7,877 nucleotides of DNA from Actinomycetes bacterium (GTDB lineage: Bacteria > Actinomycetota > Actinomycetes > Actinomycetales > Cellulomonadaceae), in NCBI GenBank assembly GCA_023438885.1, contig JAEXPS010000205.1:1-7877 (forward strand), in the 5' to 3' direction. A model generated the notes under the pieces. The model was not told where the DNA came from. It worked only from the letters and a program-made list of their open reading frames with translations, and did not search any database. The translations under genes were made by a program, and so were the position numbers. Below are positions 1 through 6,773 of this stretch, in pieces. Position 1 is the stretch's first letter, and the number at the start of each line of letters is the position of its first letter.

Positions 1-950
1 CCCACGGCCGGGCCGAGCGGGATCGCCCCCGTGCGCCCGGGCACGGCGGGCGGCGGCGTCCCGGGCCGGGCACCCGCGGTGGAGGGCCCGAAGGAGCTGC
101 GCACGGACTGGCGTACCACCTGGCCGGGTGCGGTGGGGGGCGTCGAGGGCTGCTGGACCGGTGGCACCGGACTCGTCGGGCGGCCCGTCACGCGGATCTC
201 GCCCCAGGGCTCGAGCTCGCGGACGAGCTCCGCCGGACTCGTCGGCCCGTCGTCGTTGCGCGCGAGCGTGGCCGCGCACAGGGTGTTGAGGTCGCCCGGG
301 ACGCCGGGGACCAGCTCGGCCGGCGGCACCGGAGCACCGTTCTGCTCGGGCGCGGTCGGCAGGCCGTTGCTCGTCCCCACCGGCCCGGGCCAGTGCCCGG
401 TGAGCGCGGCGTAGACGAGCCGCACCAGGTCGGTGGCGTCGGTGCGGCTCGTGGACCGCGCGTCGCCCGCGGCACGGCCCAGCAGGGTCGCGTCGAACGC
501 CAGGCCGTCGACCAGCACCCGCCCGTCGTCGCCGACCGCCAGGACCCCCGGCCGCAGTGCGAGGTGGTGCACACCGCGGCGCCGGGCGGACTCGAGGGCC
601 GAGGCGGCCTCACCGACCACGGCGCGCGCCTGGTCGGCGGACAGCGGGTCGCGCTCGACGAGCTGGGCGAGCGTGGGCCCGGTGAGCTGCTCGGTCACCA
701 CGTAGGCGACGCCCGAGTCGGTGCCGACATCGAGGACCCGCACCAGCCGCGGGTCGGCGACGAGGGCCGCGCGGCGTGCCGCGTCCAGCGCCGGGCCGGC
801 CCCGGCCTCGTCGAACACCCGCGCGACGACCGGTCGCACGAGGATCTGGTCGACGGCCGCCCACGCGGCGACGCCCGGCAGGTCGCAGGCCAGCGGCTCC
901 CGCAGCTGGTACCGGCCAGCGAGCACCGTGCCAGGACCGACGCCGTCCAC
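1..950 (-). CDS. MurJ-linked pseudokinase (3' end outside window)
   Basis: Only the first 316 codons are present; the frame stays open to the left edge. Residues about 8-250 have a Ser/Thr protein kinase fold: an N-terminal GRYQL (12-16), a VVARVF strand (41-46), a degenerate catalytic loop (129-137) and a VDGL segment (147-150). The catalytic residues are gone. The VAIK lysine is Arg44, HRD reads His-Leu-Ala (129-131), the loop Asn is Val136, DFG reads DGL, and no glycine-rich loop is seen. It should therefore be a scaffold or sensor, not an active kinase. Residues from about 257 are Pro/Ser/Thr-rich, like a linker; a membrane or extracellular part may follow outside the window. In mycobacteria a related pseudokinase domain is fused to MurJ (MviN) and binds the FHA protein FhaA when phosphorylated; a similar role here is inference. 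GTG at 950 was chosen because AGGAGG lies 4 bases upstream. An in-frame GTG at 1004 would add 18 residues but lacks a ribosome site. Confidence 0.82.
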   Translation of the reverse strand, partial: MDGVGPGTVLAGRYQLREPLACDLPGVAAWAAVDQILVRPVVARVFDEAGAGPALDAARRAALVADPRLVRVLDVGTDSGVAYVVTEQLTGPTLAQLVERDPLSADQARAVVGEAASALESARRRGVHHLALRPGVLAVGDDGRVLVDGLAFDATLLGRAAGDARSTSRTDATDLVRLVYAALTGHWPGPVGTSNGLPTAPEQNGAPVPPAELVPGVPGDLNTLCAATLARNDDGPTSPAELVRELEPWGEIRVTGRPTSPVPPVQQPSTPPTAPGQVVRQSVRSSFGPSTAGARPGTPPPAVPGRTGAIPLGPAV

Positions 951-954
951 CGCT

Positions 955-960
955 CCTCCT
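955..960 (-). promoter_or_regulatory. Ribosome binding site AGGAGG of the pseudokinase gene
   Basis: On the minus strand, AGGAGG is followed by AGCG and then the GTG at 950. It is the strongest Shine-Dalgarno match in the window and decides the start. It rules against the ATG at 1012, which opens a different frame, and makes the upstream in-frame GTG at 1004 less likely. Confidence 0.7.
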
Positions 961-984
961 CGTCCCGGGGCATCCGGGTGCCTC

Positions 985-1002
985 GTCCGGTCAGCGCCGG
1001 AC
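985..1002 (-). other. Perfect hairpin between murJ and the pseudokinase gene
   Basis: On the minus strand GTCCGG, a 6-base loop CGCTGA, and CCGGAC form a perfect 6-bp, GC-rich stem. It lies 11 bases after the murJ stop and 34 bases before the next start. There is no T-run after it, so a classical intrinsic terminator is unlikely. It could be an RNA-processing or attenuation element that sets the ratio of MurJ to pseudokinase, or simply chance in GC-rich DNA. Confidence 0.35.
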
Positions 1003-1013
1003 ACTCGGTCATG

Positions 1014-2699
1014 CTAGCGACGCGACCTGCGGCCTCGGCGAAGCCGGCGCCCCATCGCCCCGAGCGAGCCCATCAGCAGGTCCAGCTCGGCCACGTGCAT
1101 CACCCGCAGCGCCAGCACGTACAGGGCCGCCATGAGGGACCCGACCAGCACGCATCGCAGCAGCGCCGCCGCGACGCCCACGTCCGCGCCACCCCCCAGC
1201 GCGAGCAGCAGCCCGATCCCACCGGCGGCGGCGACCGCGGCCGCCACCACCGCCTGCACGTGCAGCCGCAGCACGCGCGGGCCGTCGACCGTACCGAGGC
1301 GCCGGCGGATGGCGCGCAGCGCCAGGAGCGCGCCGACGAGATAGGAGACGCTCATCGACAGCCCGGCGCCCGCGACCCACCATCGTGCGGGCGCCAGAGC
1401 CTGCGTCAGCAGCGTGCCCACGACGACGACCACCGCCATCACCACCTGCACGGGCACCATGCCGCGGGCGTCCTCGTACGCGTAGTAGACGCGCTGGCAC
1501 ATGGACCAGGCTCCGAACGCCGGCAGGCCGATCATCATGGCGACGACCACCGCACCGACCGCCCGGACCTCGTCGGCCGGAGCCGTCCACAAGAACAGCC
1601 GCACCACCGGGTAGGCGAGCACCCCGACCGCCGCCGCTGAGATCACCGTGGCCAGCCCGATGACGCGCAGCCCGGTGGACAGGCTGGTCCGCACGCCGTC
1701 GGTGTTCCCGTCACCCGCCTGCGCGGACAGGCGGGTGAACAGGGCGGTCGCGAGCGACACCGTCACCAGCGAGTGCGGCAGCATGAAGACGAGGAAGGCG
1801 TAGTCGTAGGCCGCGTTGCCGGCGACCGGCGCGTGCGCGGCCGCCTCGCAGACCCCCGAGGCGACCCCGGCGGCGCCCGGTGCCGCGGACGCGACCCGGG
1901 ACACCACGATGTAGCCCGCCTGGCCGATCGCCAGGCCGACGAACGTCCAGGTCGCGACGGTGCCGGCCCGGCCGAGGCCCGAGCCCCGCAGGCCCCAGCG
2001 CGGCGCGTACCGCACGCCGGCCCGCCGCATGAAGGGCACCAGCACCACGGCCTGCGCCACGATCCCGAGCGTCGCCGAACCGGCCAACGCGGCGATCTGC
2101 GCGCCGCTCCAGCCCGCCGCGTCGCCGCTCGAGTCGCCGAAGAGCACGATGAACAGAGCGAACCCGGCGATGGCGACGACGTTGTTGACCACCGGCGCCC
2201 ACATGTAGGGGCCGAACGAGCCGCGGGCGTTGAGCACCTGCCCGATCAGTGCGTACGCGCCGTAGAAGAACATCTGCGGGATGCACCAGTAGGCGAAGGT
2301 CGTCGCCAGGCCCACCTGGGCCTCGCTGCACGGGTCCGCGTAGAGCCGCACCAGCAAGGGCGCCGCAACCGTGAGCACCGCCGTCACGACGAACAGCACG
2401 GTGAAGCCGAAGGTCAGCAGCCGGTTGACGTACTCCTGCCCGGCGTTGCGCTTGTAGGCCCGCACCACCTGCGGCACCAGCACGGCGTTGAGCGCGCCGC
2501 CGGCCAGCAGCAGATAGAGCACGTTCGGCAGCTTGTTCGCGACGGAGAACGCGTCGGCCACCTGGCCGGTCGCACCGATGGCGGCCGCGAGCACCACGCC
2601 GCGCAGCGCGCCGAGCAGCCGGGACACCAACGTGCCGCTCGTCATGAGCGCCGCACCGCGGCTGACGCTGGTGACGGGATCGCCGGTGGAGTCGCTCAT
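1014..2699 (-). CDS. murJ: Lipid II flippase MurJ (MviN family)
   Basis: This 561-aa polytopic membrane protein is expected to flip lipid II, the undecaprenyl-linked peptidoglycan precursor, to the outer face of the membrane. Family features in order: SRLLGALRG (26-34), DAFSVANKLPN (49-59), AGGALNAVLVP (66-76), PQMFFYGAYALIGQVLNAR (141-159), APVVNN (168-173) and MLPHSLVTVSLATALFTRLS (306-325). About 14 hydrophobic segments cover the length, which fits a MOP-superfamily flippase. The tail (551-561) is almost all Arg and should be cytoplasmic. Aligned by eye with E. coli MurJ, Arg27, Arg33 and Asp49 match Arg18, Arg24 and Asp39, but Arg52 and Arg270 are replaced by Tyr62 and Leu303. The ATG at 2699 overlaps the upstream stop as ATGA and has GAAGG 7 bases before it, so translational coupling is likely. 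A longer reading frame continues upstream, but that part is Arg/Gly/Pro-rich antisense-frame noise within the DUF6049 gene. Confidence 0.95.
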   Translation of the reverse strand: MSDSTGDPVTSVSRGAALMTSGTLVSRLLGALRGVVLAAAIGATGQVADAFSVANKLPNVLYLLLAGGALNAVLVPQVVRAYKRNAGQEYVNRLLTFGFTVLFVVTAVLTVAAPLLVRLYADPCSEAQVGLATTFAYWCIPQMFFYGAYALIGQVLNARGSFGPYMWAPVVNNVVAIAGFALFIVLFGDSSGDAAGWSGAQIAALAGSATLGIVAQAVVLVPFMRRAGVRYAPRWGLRGSGLGRAGTVATWTFVGLAIGQAGYIVVSRVASAAPGAAGVASGVCEAAAHAPVAGNAAYDYAFLVFMLPHSLVTVSLATALFTRLSAQAGDGNTDGVRTSLSTGLRVIGLATVISAAAVGVLAYPVVRLFLWTAPADEVRAVGAVVVAMMIGLPAFGAWSMCQRVYYAYEDARGMVPVQVVMAVVVVVGTLLTQALAPARWWVAGAGLSMSVSYLVGALLALRAIRRRLGTVDGPRVLRLHVQAVVAAAVAAAGGIGLLLALGGGADVGVAAALLRCVLVGSLMAALYVLALRVMHVAELDLLMGSLGAMGRRLRRGRRSRR

Positions 2700-4702
2700 G
2701 CCTCGACCTTCGGGACGCGACGGGTGGAGCGCCCCCGGCGCGCCGTGCGGACGATCCCCAGCACCAGCCCGATGCCGAGCAGCGCCATGACCACCACGGT
2801 GCCGACGCTCTCGATGGCGGGCGCGACGCGTGCGGTGAAGCGGATGACGTCCGAGACCTCGGTCCCGTCGGCGCCGACGAGCATCGCGTCCACCACGACG
2901 TCGCAGTTCGCCACCGCCTCGAGGTCGACCACGACGGGCATCTCCTCGCCGGGTGCCACGTCGACCGGCTCGCTGACCGCGGGCCGCAGGCACGCCTTGC
3001 GTGGGCTCACCTGCACGGCGACGGTCGCAGGGATCTCGAGGTCGTTCCGCACGACGAACCGCACCGGCGCCACGGAAGAGATGACGTTGAGGCTCTCGGA
3101 CCCGATCAGGGTCAGGCCCGTCTGTGCCGTCGCGGCGTCCGACACCACGCCCTCGACCAGTGCGCGTCGCGCCGCTCGGTCGTCGCGGTAGGCCACGGCG
3201 AGCGGCACCAGCACCCGCTGGTCCAGGTCGGCCGTGGCCGAGTCCGCCCCCCCGATCGCCGCCGCGAACTGCAGCGTGCTGTCCCGGGCCTCGGCCAGCG
3301 CGACGACGTCGGCCGGCGACAGAGCCTGCGGAGCCGCGGCCTCGCCGGGCAGCTCGTCGCGCTCCACCTGCTGCTCGGCCGTGCCCAGCAGCGCGCTCGC
3401 GGACACCAGGCGGCTCCATGGCGAGGAGCGCAGGGCGTCCAGGAGCGCGAGGGTGAGCTCCTCGTCGGGCTGCCAGGTCCGTCCCGGCGCGATGAGCACG
3501 TGGTGCGGCTCCGTCGAGCCGTCGTGGGCCAGCACCGCGAGCTCGGCGAGGAGACGCTGCACCGTCGTCGCCGTGGTCGCTCCCGCCTCGACCGCGGAGG
3601 GGTCCACCAGCAGGTTCGTCAGCACGTGGTCGGGGACCAGTGCGACGAGCGAGCCGGAGGCCGTGTCGAGGTCGACGCGGGCCGGTGTGACACCCTCCTT
3701 GGCCTGCAAGGTGTTCGGCCCGACGACGATCGCGCGGGCACCGACCTGGGCGACCGCGCCCGCCGTCAGCTGGTCCAGCCGGCCGTCCGGCGCCCACAGG
3801 ACGTCCGTGCGAGCGGGGGTGCCGGCCAAGCCCGCCTGGCCCGCGAGCTCGATCCCGGCGGCGAGCAGCTCCGGGCGGCCGGCGTGCGCCACCGCCGCGA
3901 GGTCCGTGTCCTGCCACGGCAGCGCGTAGCCCTCGCGCAGTGCGAGTGCGGCGGCCATGGCATCGGCCCATGCGAGCGCCTGCGGCCCGCCGCCGGAGGC
4001 TGCGGCGAGCAGCGCCGGGTCCACGGCGAGCTCGAGGTCACGGTCCTCCGCCGCCAGGTCGGCCAGGGCGTCGAGGCGGCTGCCGGGCGCGGTGGCCGCG
4101 GTGAGGTCGTCGGCCGTGGTCGACAGGCCCGTGACGGGGGCGAAGACGCTGACCCGCACCTGCGGCACGGTCTCGTCGCGCATCCACAGCAGGAAGGTGC
4201 GCTGGACGCCGACCTGCCGGCCGAGGTCGTCGATCGCCTCGACGGCCAGGCCGCGAGGGCCCCAGGTGCCCGGGAGGTCGAGCAGCCGCACCTGGTCCGC
4301 CGGCACGGTGAGCGTCACCCTGGCCGAGCCGCCCGGGGCCAGCGACAGCGGGTCGCCCACCACCACGCGGCTGCCGACGGCGCCGCCGGAGCCGTTGACC
4401 CACGCATCCAGCTCGGCGCGCGACGCCGGCCGGAACCGGTTGATGCGCACGGCCGCCCGCACGTTCTCGAGCGGCTCCCCCGTGTTGTTGCGGACGGTCG
4501 CCGCGACGGTGAGGTCTTCGCCCGCGCGCAGGATCTGCGGTGAGATCTCGTCGATGAGCACGGTGACGCCGGCGGCGGCGTCGACGGCGGCAGCCGCGCT
4601 CGTCGGCCCGCCGGGGGTGCCGGCGGGAGCTGCCACCGCGAGGCCGGCCACGGCGAGCAGGGCGAGGACGGCGCCGGTGAGGCGGCGCCGCACGGCGCTC
4701 AC
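2696..4702 (-). CDS. Exported, membrane-anchored DUF6049 family protein
   Basis: This 668-aa protein sits in the position of mycobacterial Rv3909, between the NUDIX gene and murJ. It opens with a signal peptide: MSAVRRRLTG followed by a hydrophobic stretch (about 11-26). Next comes a beta-rich, probably Ig-like segment (about 46-175, including VAATVRNNTGEPLENV at 66-81). The middle region (about 180-540) is Ala/Leu-rich alternating helix and strand and may be a barrel-like, polysaccharide-deacetylase-like fold. A second beta-sandwich (about 541-625) carries the only two cysteines, Cys571 and Cys600, which could form a disulfide outside the cell. One membrane helix (about 631-652) and a basic tail (RTARRGRSTRR) end the protein, giving an extracellular body anchored at the C terminus. 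No catalytic motif is obvious. Its link to lipid II transport is inferred only from gene order. The GTG at 4702 overlaps the NUDIX stop as GTGA and starts just before the signal peptide; the ribosome site is weak, so coupled translation is likely. Confidence 0.85.
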   Translation of the reverse strand: MSAVRRRLTGAVLALLAVAGLAVAAPAGTPGGPTSAAAAVDAAAGVTVLIDEISPQILRAGEDLTVAATVRNNTGEPLENVRAAVRINRFRPASRAELDAWVNGSGGAVGSRVVVGDPLSLAPGGSARVTLTVPADQVRLLDLPGTWGPRGLAVEAIDDLGRQVGVQRTFLLWMRDETVPQVRVSVFAPVTGLSTTADDLTAATAPGSRLDALADLAAEDRDLELAVDPALLAAASGGGPQALAWADAMAAALALREGYALPWQDTDLAAVAHAGRPELLAAGIELAGQAGLAGTPARTDVLWAPDGRLDQLTAGAVAQVGARAIVVGPNTLQAKEGVTPARVDLDTASGSLVALVPDHVLTNLLVDPSAVEAGATTATTVQRLLAELAVLAHDGSTEPHHVLIAPGRTWQPDEELTLALLDALRSSPWSRLVSASALLGTAEQQVERDELPGEAAAPQALSPADVVALAEARDSTLQFAAAIGGADSATADLDQRVLVPLAVAYRDDRAARRALVEGVVSDAATAQTGLTLIGSESLNVISSVAPVRFVVRNDLEIPATVAVQVSPRKACLRPAVSEPVDVAPGEEMPVVVDLEAVANCDVVVDAMLVGADGTEVSDVIRFTARVAPAIESVGTVVVMALLGIGLVLGIVRTARRGRSTRRVPKVEA

Positions 4703-5247
4703 GTGCTCTCGGCGAGCACCGCGTGGGCCGTTTCGGCGAGGCGCCGCTCGTTGGGGTACGCCAGCCGTTCCGGCAGCGCGAGCAGAGGCACCCACTCGAC
4801 GTCCTCCACCTCCCCGTCGGGATCGCCCGCCACGGACAGCTCGCCGGACAAGGCTCCCAGCAGGAAGTGGTGCACCACCTTGTGCACGCGGCGGTCTTCG
4901 CCGCTGAACCAGTAGTCGATCACCCCGAGGCGGCGCAGCACGCGGCCTCGGATCCCGGTCTCCTCGTGGATCTCCCGGACCGCTGCCTGCTCGGGGGTCT
5001 CGTCGCCCTCCAGGTGGCCCTTCGGCAGGCACCACTCGAGGCGCCCCGCGCGGTTGCGGCGTGCGATGACGGCGGCCATGTACACGCCGAGCCGCTCCGA
5101 GACCACCAGCCCGCCGGCCGAGACCTCGTCGACGACGGGGAGCGGAGACGCGGGCTGCGGCGCTGGGGCACGGTCCGGATCGATGCGCAGCGGATGCCCG
5201 CCCGGGGGCGCGGGGACGCGCTCCGAGGGTCGGGCGGCGTCCGGCAT
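4699..5247 (-). CDS. NUDIX hydrolase (MutT4-like)
   Basis: This 182-aa NUDIX hydrolase has a complete Nudix box at 77-99: Gly77, Glu83, Arg91-Glu92, Glu95-Glu96, Gly98 and Ile99 fit GX5EX7REUXEEXGU. The family cleaves nucleoside diphosphates linked to another group, using Mg or Mn bound by the box glutamates. The exact substrate cannot be read from sequence. Position makes it the counterpart of mycobacterial mutT4, next to pcnA and upstream of Rv3909. The first 40 residues are Pro/Ala-rich and probably disordered; the core starts near VSAGGLVVS (42-50). The ATG at 5247 was chosen because TACAGT lies exactly 6 bases before it, as in leaderless actinobacterial promoters. A GTG at 5268 would add 7 residues, and a GTG at 5316 would overlap the divergent tRNA gene. 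It is the first gene of the operon running leftward. Confidence 0.92.
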   Translation of the reverse strand: MPDAARPSERVPAPPGGHPLRIDPDRAPAPQPASPLPVVDEVSAGGLVVSERLGVYMAAVIARRNRAGRLEWCLPKGHLEGDETPEQAAVREIHEETGIRGRVLRRLGVIDYWFSGEDRRVHKVVHHFLLGALSGELSVAGDPDGEVEDVEWVPLLALPERLAYPNERRLAETAHAVLAEST

Positions 5248-5253
5248 GCCGAC

Positions 5254-5259
5254 ACTGTA
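5254..5259 (-). promoter_or_regulatory. Candidate leaderless -10 element for the NUDIX-murJ operon
   Basis: TACAGT on the minus strand fits TAnnnT and is followed by exactly 6 bases (GTCGGC) and then the ATG at 5247. Transcription would start at or next to the A of the start codon. No convincing -35 is seen 17-19 bases upstream, and there is no Shine-Dalgarno sequence before the ATG, which agrees with a leaderless message. Confidence 0.55.
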
Positions 5260-5297
5260 ACGACTCACCCCATCGGTCCCGGACCCCGGCCGTCTGG

Positions 5298-5303
5298 CAG
5301 GCT
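5298..5303 (+). promoter_or_regulatory. Candidate leaderless -10 element for the CCA-adding enzyme gene
   Basis: CAGGCT (one base from TAnnnT) is followed by exactly 6 bases (TGTCCG) and then the GTG at 5310. No ribosome site precedes the GTG. The same spacing on the opposite strand for the divergent gene strengthens the case, but the first base is off consensus and no good -35 is visible. Confidence 0.42.
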
Positions 5304-5309
5304 TGTCCG

Positions 5310-6767
5310 GTGCCACCGACCGAGTCCGTCCTCGCCCTGCAGCGCCGCGCCCTGGCGTCCTTGGCCGCTCTGGCGCCGGACGCGGTGGAGCTCGGCCGGC
5401 GATTCGCCGCGGCCGGTCACGAGCTGGCGCTGGTGGGCGGGCCGGTCCGGGACGCCTTCCTGGGCCGGGCCAGCAACGACCTGGACTTCGCCACCTCGGC
5501 GTCGCCCGACGAGGCGCAGAAGCTGCTGGCCGGCTGGGGCGACGCCCACTGGGACGTCGGCAAGCGGTTCGGCACGCTCGGCGCCCGCCGGTACGGGACG
5601 CCGGACGTGGTGGTGGAGATCACCACCTACCGGGTGGACGCGTACGACGCCGACTCCCGCAAGCCGGAGGTCGTCTACGGCGAGAGCCTCGAGGGCGACC
5701 TGTCGCGGCGCGACTTCACCGTGAACTCGATGGCGGTGCGCGTGCCGGAGCTCGTCTTCGTCGACCCGTTCGACGGCCTGGGCGACCTGGCGCGCCGGCT
5801 GCTGCGCACCCCGGTGGACCCGCGTCAGTCGTTCGACGACGACCCGCTGCGGATGCTGCGCGCGGCGCGGTTCGCCGCGCAGCTGGGTTTCGAGGTGGAG
5901 CCGGCGACGTTCGCGGCGATCGGCGAGCTGCGCGAACGCATCGCGATCGTCTCCGCGGAGCGGGTGCGCGACGAGCTGGTGAAGCTCCTGCTCACGCCGC
6001 GACCTCGGCCGGGCCTGACCGTGCTGGTCGACAGCGGGCTGGCGGAGCACGTGCTGCCCGAGCTGCCGGCGCTGCGGTTGGAGGTCGACGAGCACCACCG
6101 GCACAAGGACGTCTACGAGCACACGCTGACCGTGCTCGACCAGGCGATCGCCCTGGAGACCGGGCCGTCCGGTGCGGTTCCCGGGCCGGACCTCGTGCTG
6201 CGGCTGGCGGCCCTGCTCCACGACATCGGCAAGCCTCGCACCCGGCGGTTCGAGGCGGGCGGCGGCGTCTCCTTCCATCACCACGAGGTGGTGGGTGCCA
6301 AGCTCGCGGCCCGGCGCCTGTCCGAGCTGCGGTTCGACAAGGCGACCATTCACGATGTCGCCCGGCTGGTGGAGCTGCACCTGCGCTTCCACGGGTACGG
6401 CGAGGCCGGCTGGACCGACTCCGCCGTGCGCCGTTACGTCACCGACGCGGGGCCGCTGCTGGAGCGGCTGCACCGCCTGACCCGATCCGACTGCACCACG
6501 CGCAACGCCCGCAAGGCGGCCCGCCTCTCGGCCGCCTACGACGACCTCGAGGCGCGTATCGCACGGCTGCGCGAGGAGGAGGAGCTGGCCTCGATCCGGC
6601 CGGACCTCGACGGCACACAGATCATGGCGATCCTCGGCATACCCCCGGGCCGCGAGGTCGGCGAGGCGTACCGGTTCCTCATGGATCTGCGCATGGAGAG
6701 CGGACCGCTGGGAGCCGACGAGGCCGAACGGCGCCTGCGGGAGTGGTGGTCCGGCCGCGAGGCCTGA
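5310..6767 (+). CDS. cca: CCA-adding tRNA nucleotidyltransferase (class II, HD domain)
   Basis: This 485-aa enzyme adds or repairs the 3' CCA end of tRNAs in the cytoplasm, using CTP and ATP. The nucleotidyltransferase head has LVGGPVRDAFLG (41-52) and the metal-binding Asp57 and Asp59 of DLDFATSA. It then has RRDFTVNSMA (133-142) with Arg134 and Asp135, and DPLRMLRAARF (178-188). An HD phosphohydrolase-like domain follows: His265 and His271, HDIGKP (304-309) and HHHE (323-326). The length fits actinobacterial enzymes of this type, often labelled pcnA; CCA addition, not poly(A) addition, is the usual activity, and sequence alone does not fully separate them. The gene is transcribed divergently from the NUDIX operon, an arrangement shared with mycobacteria. 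GTG is the start; no upstream in-frame alternative has better support. The stop lies 6 bases from the stop of the convergent iron-sulfur gene. Confidence 0.95.
   Translation: MPPTESVLALQRRALASLAALAPDAVELGRRFAAAGHELALVGGPVRDAFLGRASNDLDFATSASPDEAQKLLAGWGDAHWDVGKRFGTLGARRYGTPDVVVEITTYRVDAYDADSRKPEVVYGESLEGDLSRRDFTVNSMAVRVPELVFVDPFDGLGDLARRLLRTPVDPRQSFDDDPLRMLRAARFAAQLGFEVEPATFAAIGELRERIAIVSAERVRDELVKLLLTPRPRPGLTVLVDSGLAEHVLPELPALRLEVDEHHRHKDVYEHTLTVLDQAIALETGPSGAVPGPDLVLRLAALLHDIGKPRTRRFEAGGGVSFHHHEVVGAKLAARRLSELRFDKATIHDVARLVELHLRFHGYGEAGWTDSAVRRYVTDAGPLLERLHRLTRSDCTTRNARKAARLSAAYDDLEARIARLREEEELASIRPDLDGTQIMAILGIPPGREVGEAYRFLMDLRMESGPLGADEAERRLREWWSGREA
6753..6764. other. Small hairpin with GCGA tetraloop at the convergent gene ends
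   Basis: GGCC-GCGA-GGCC forms a 4-bp stem with a GNRA-type tetraloop over the last codons of the tRNA enzyme gene. It is the only compact structure seen near the convergent stops. It is short and lacks a T-run, so calling it a terminator would be speculative. Confidence 0.2.
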
Positions 6768-6773
6768 GCCGTT

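Noticed and set aside
695..1012. ATG-started open frame directly after the murJ stop
   Set aside because: After a few codons it becomes Arg/Ser/Pro/Cys-rich noise. The frame starting at GTG 950 has the kinase fold and the AGGAGG site.
393..1640. Long plus-strand open frame opposite the pseudokinase and murJ genes
   Set aside because: Its translation is full of His, Arg, Gln and Pro with no domain, typical of antisense frames in GC-rich DNA.
1773..3191. 472-codon plus-strand open frame opposite murJ and the DUF6049 gene
   Set aside because: It spans two real genes on the other strand, is compositionally odd and has no recognisable motif.
2700..3971. Upstream extension of the MurJ reading frame, giving a 985-aa protein
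   Set aside because: The added part is Arg/Gly/Pro-rich with no motif and overlaps the well-supported DUF6049 gene in another frame. MurJ homology and the coupled ATG begin at 2699.
4703..5035. N-terminal extension of the DUF6049 protein by 111 residues
   Set aside because: The extension is low-complexity and lies within the NUDIX gene. The signal peptide begins right at the GTG at 4702, which overlaps the NUDIX stop.
5265..6473. 402-codon minus-strand open frame opposite the tRNA enzyme gene
   Set aside because: It is fully antisense to a well-supported gene, with His/Gln/Arg-rich composition and no domain.
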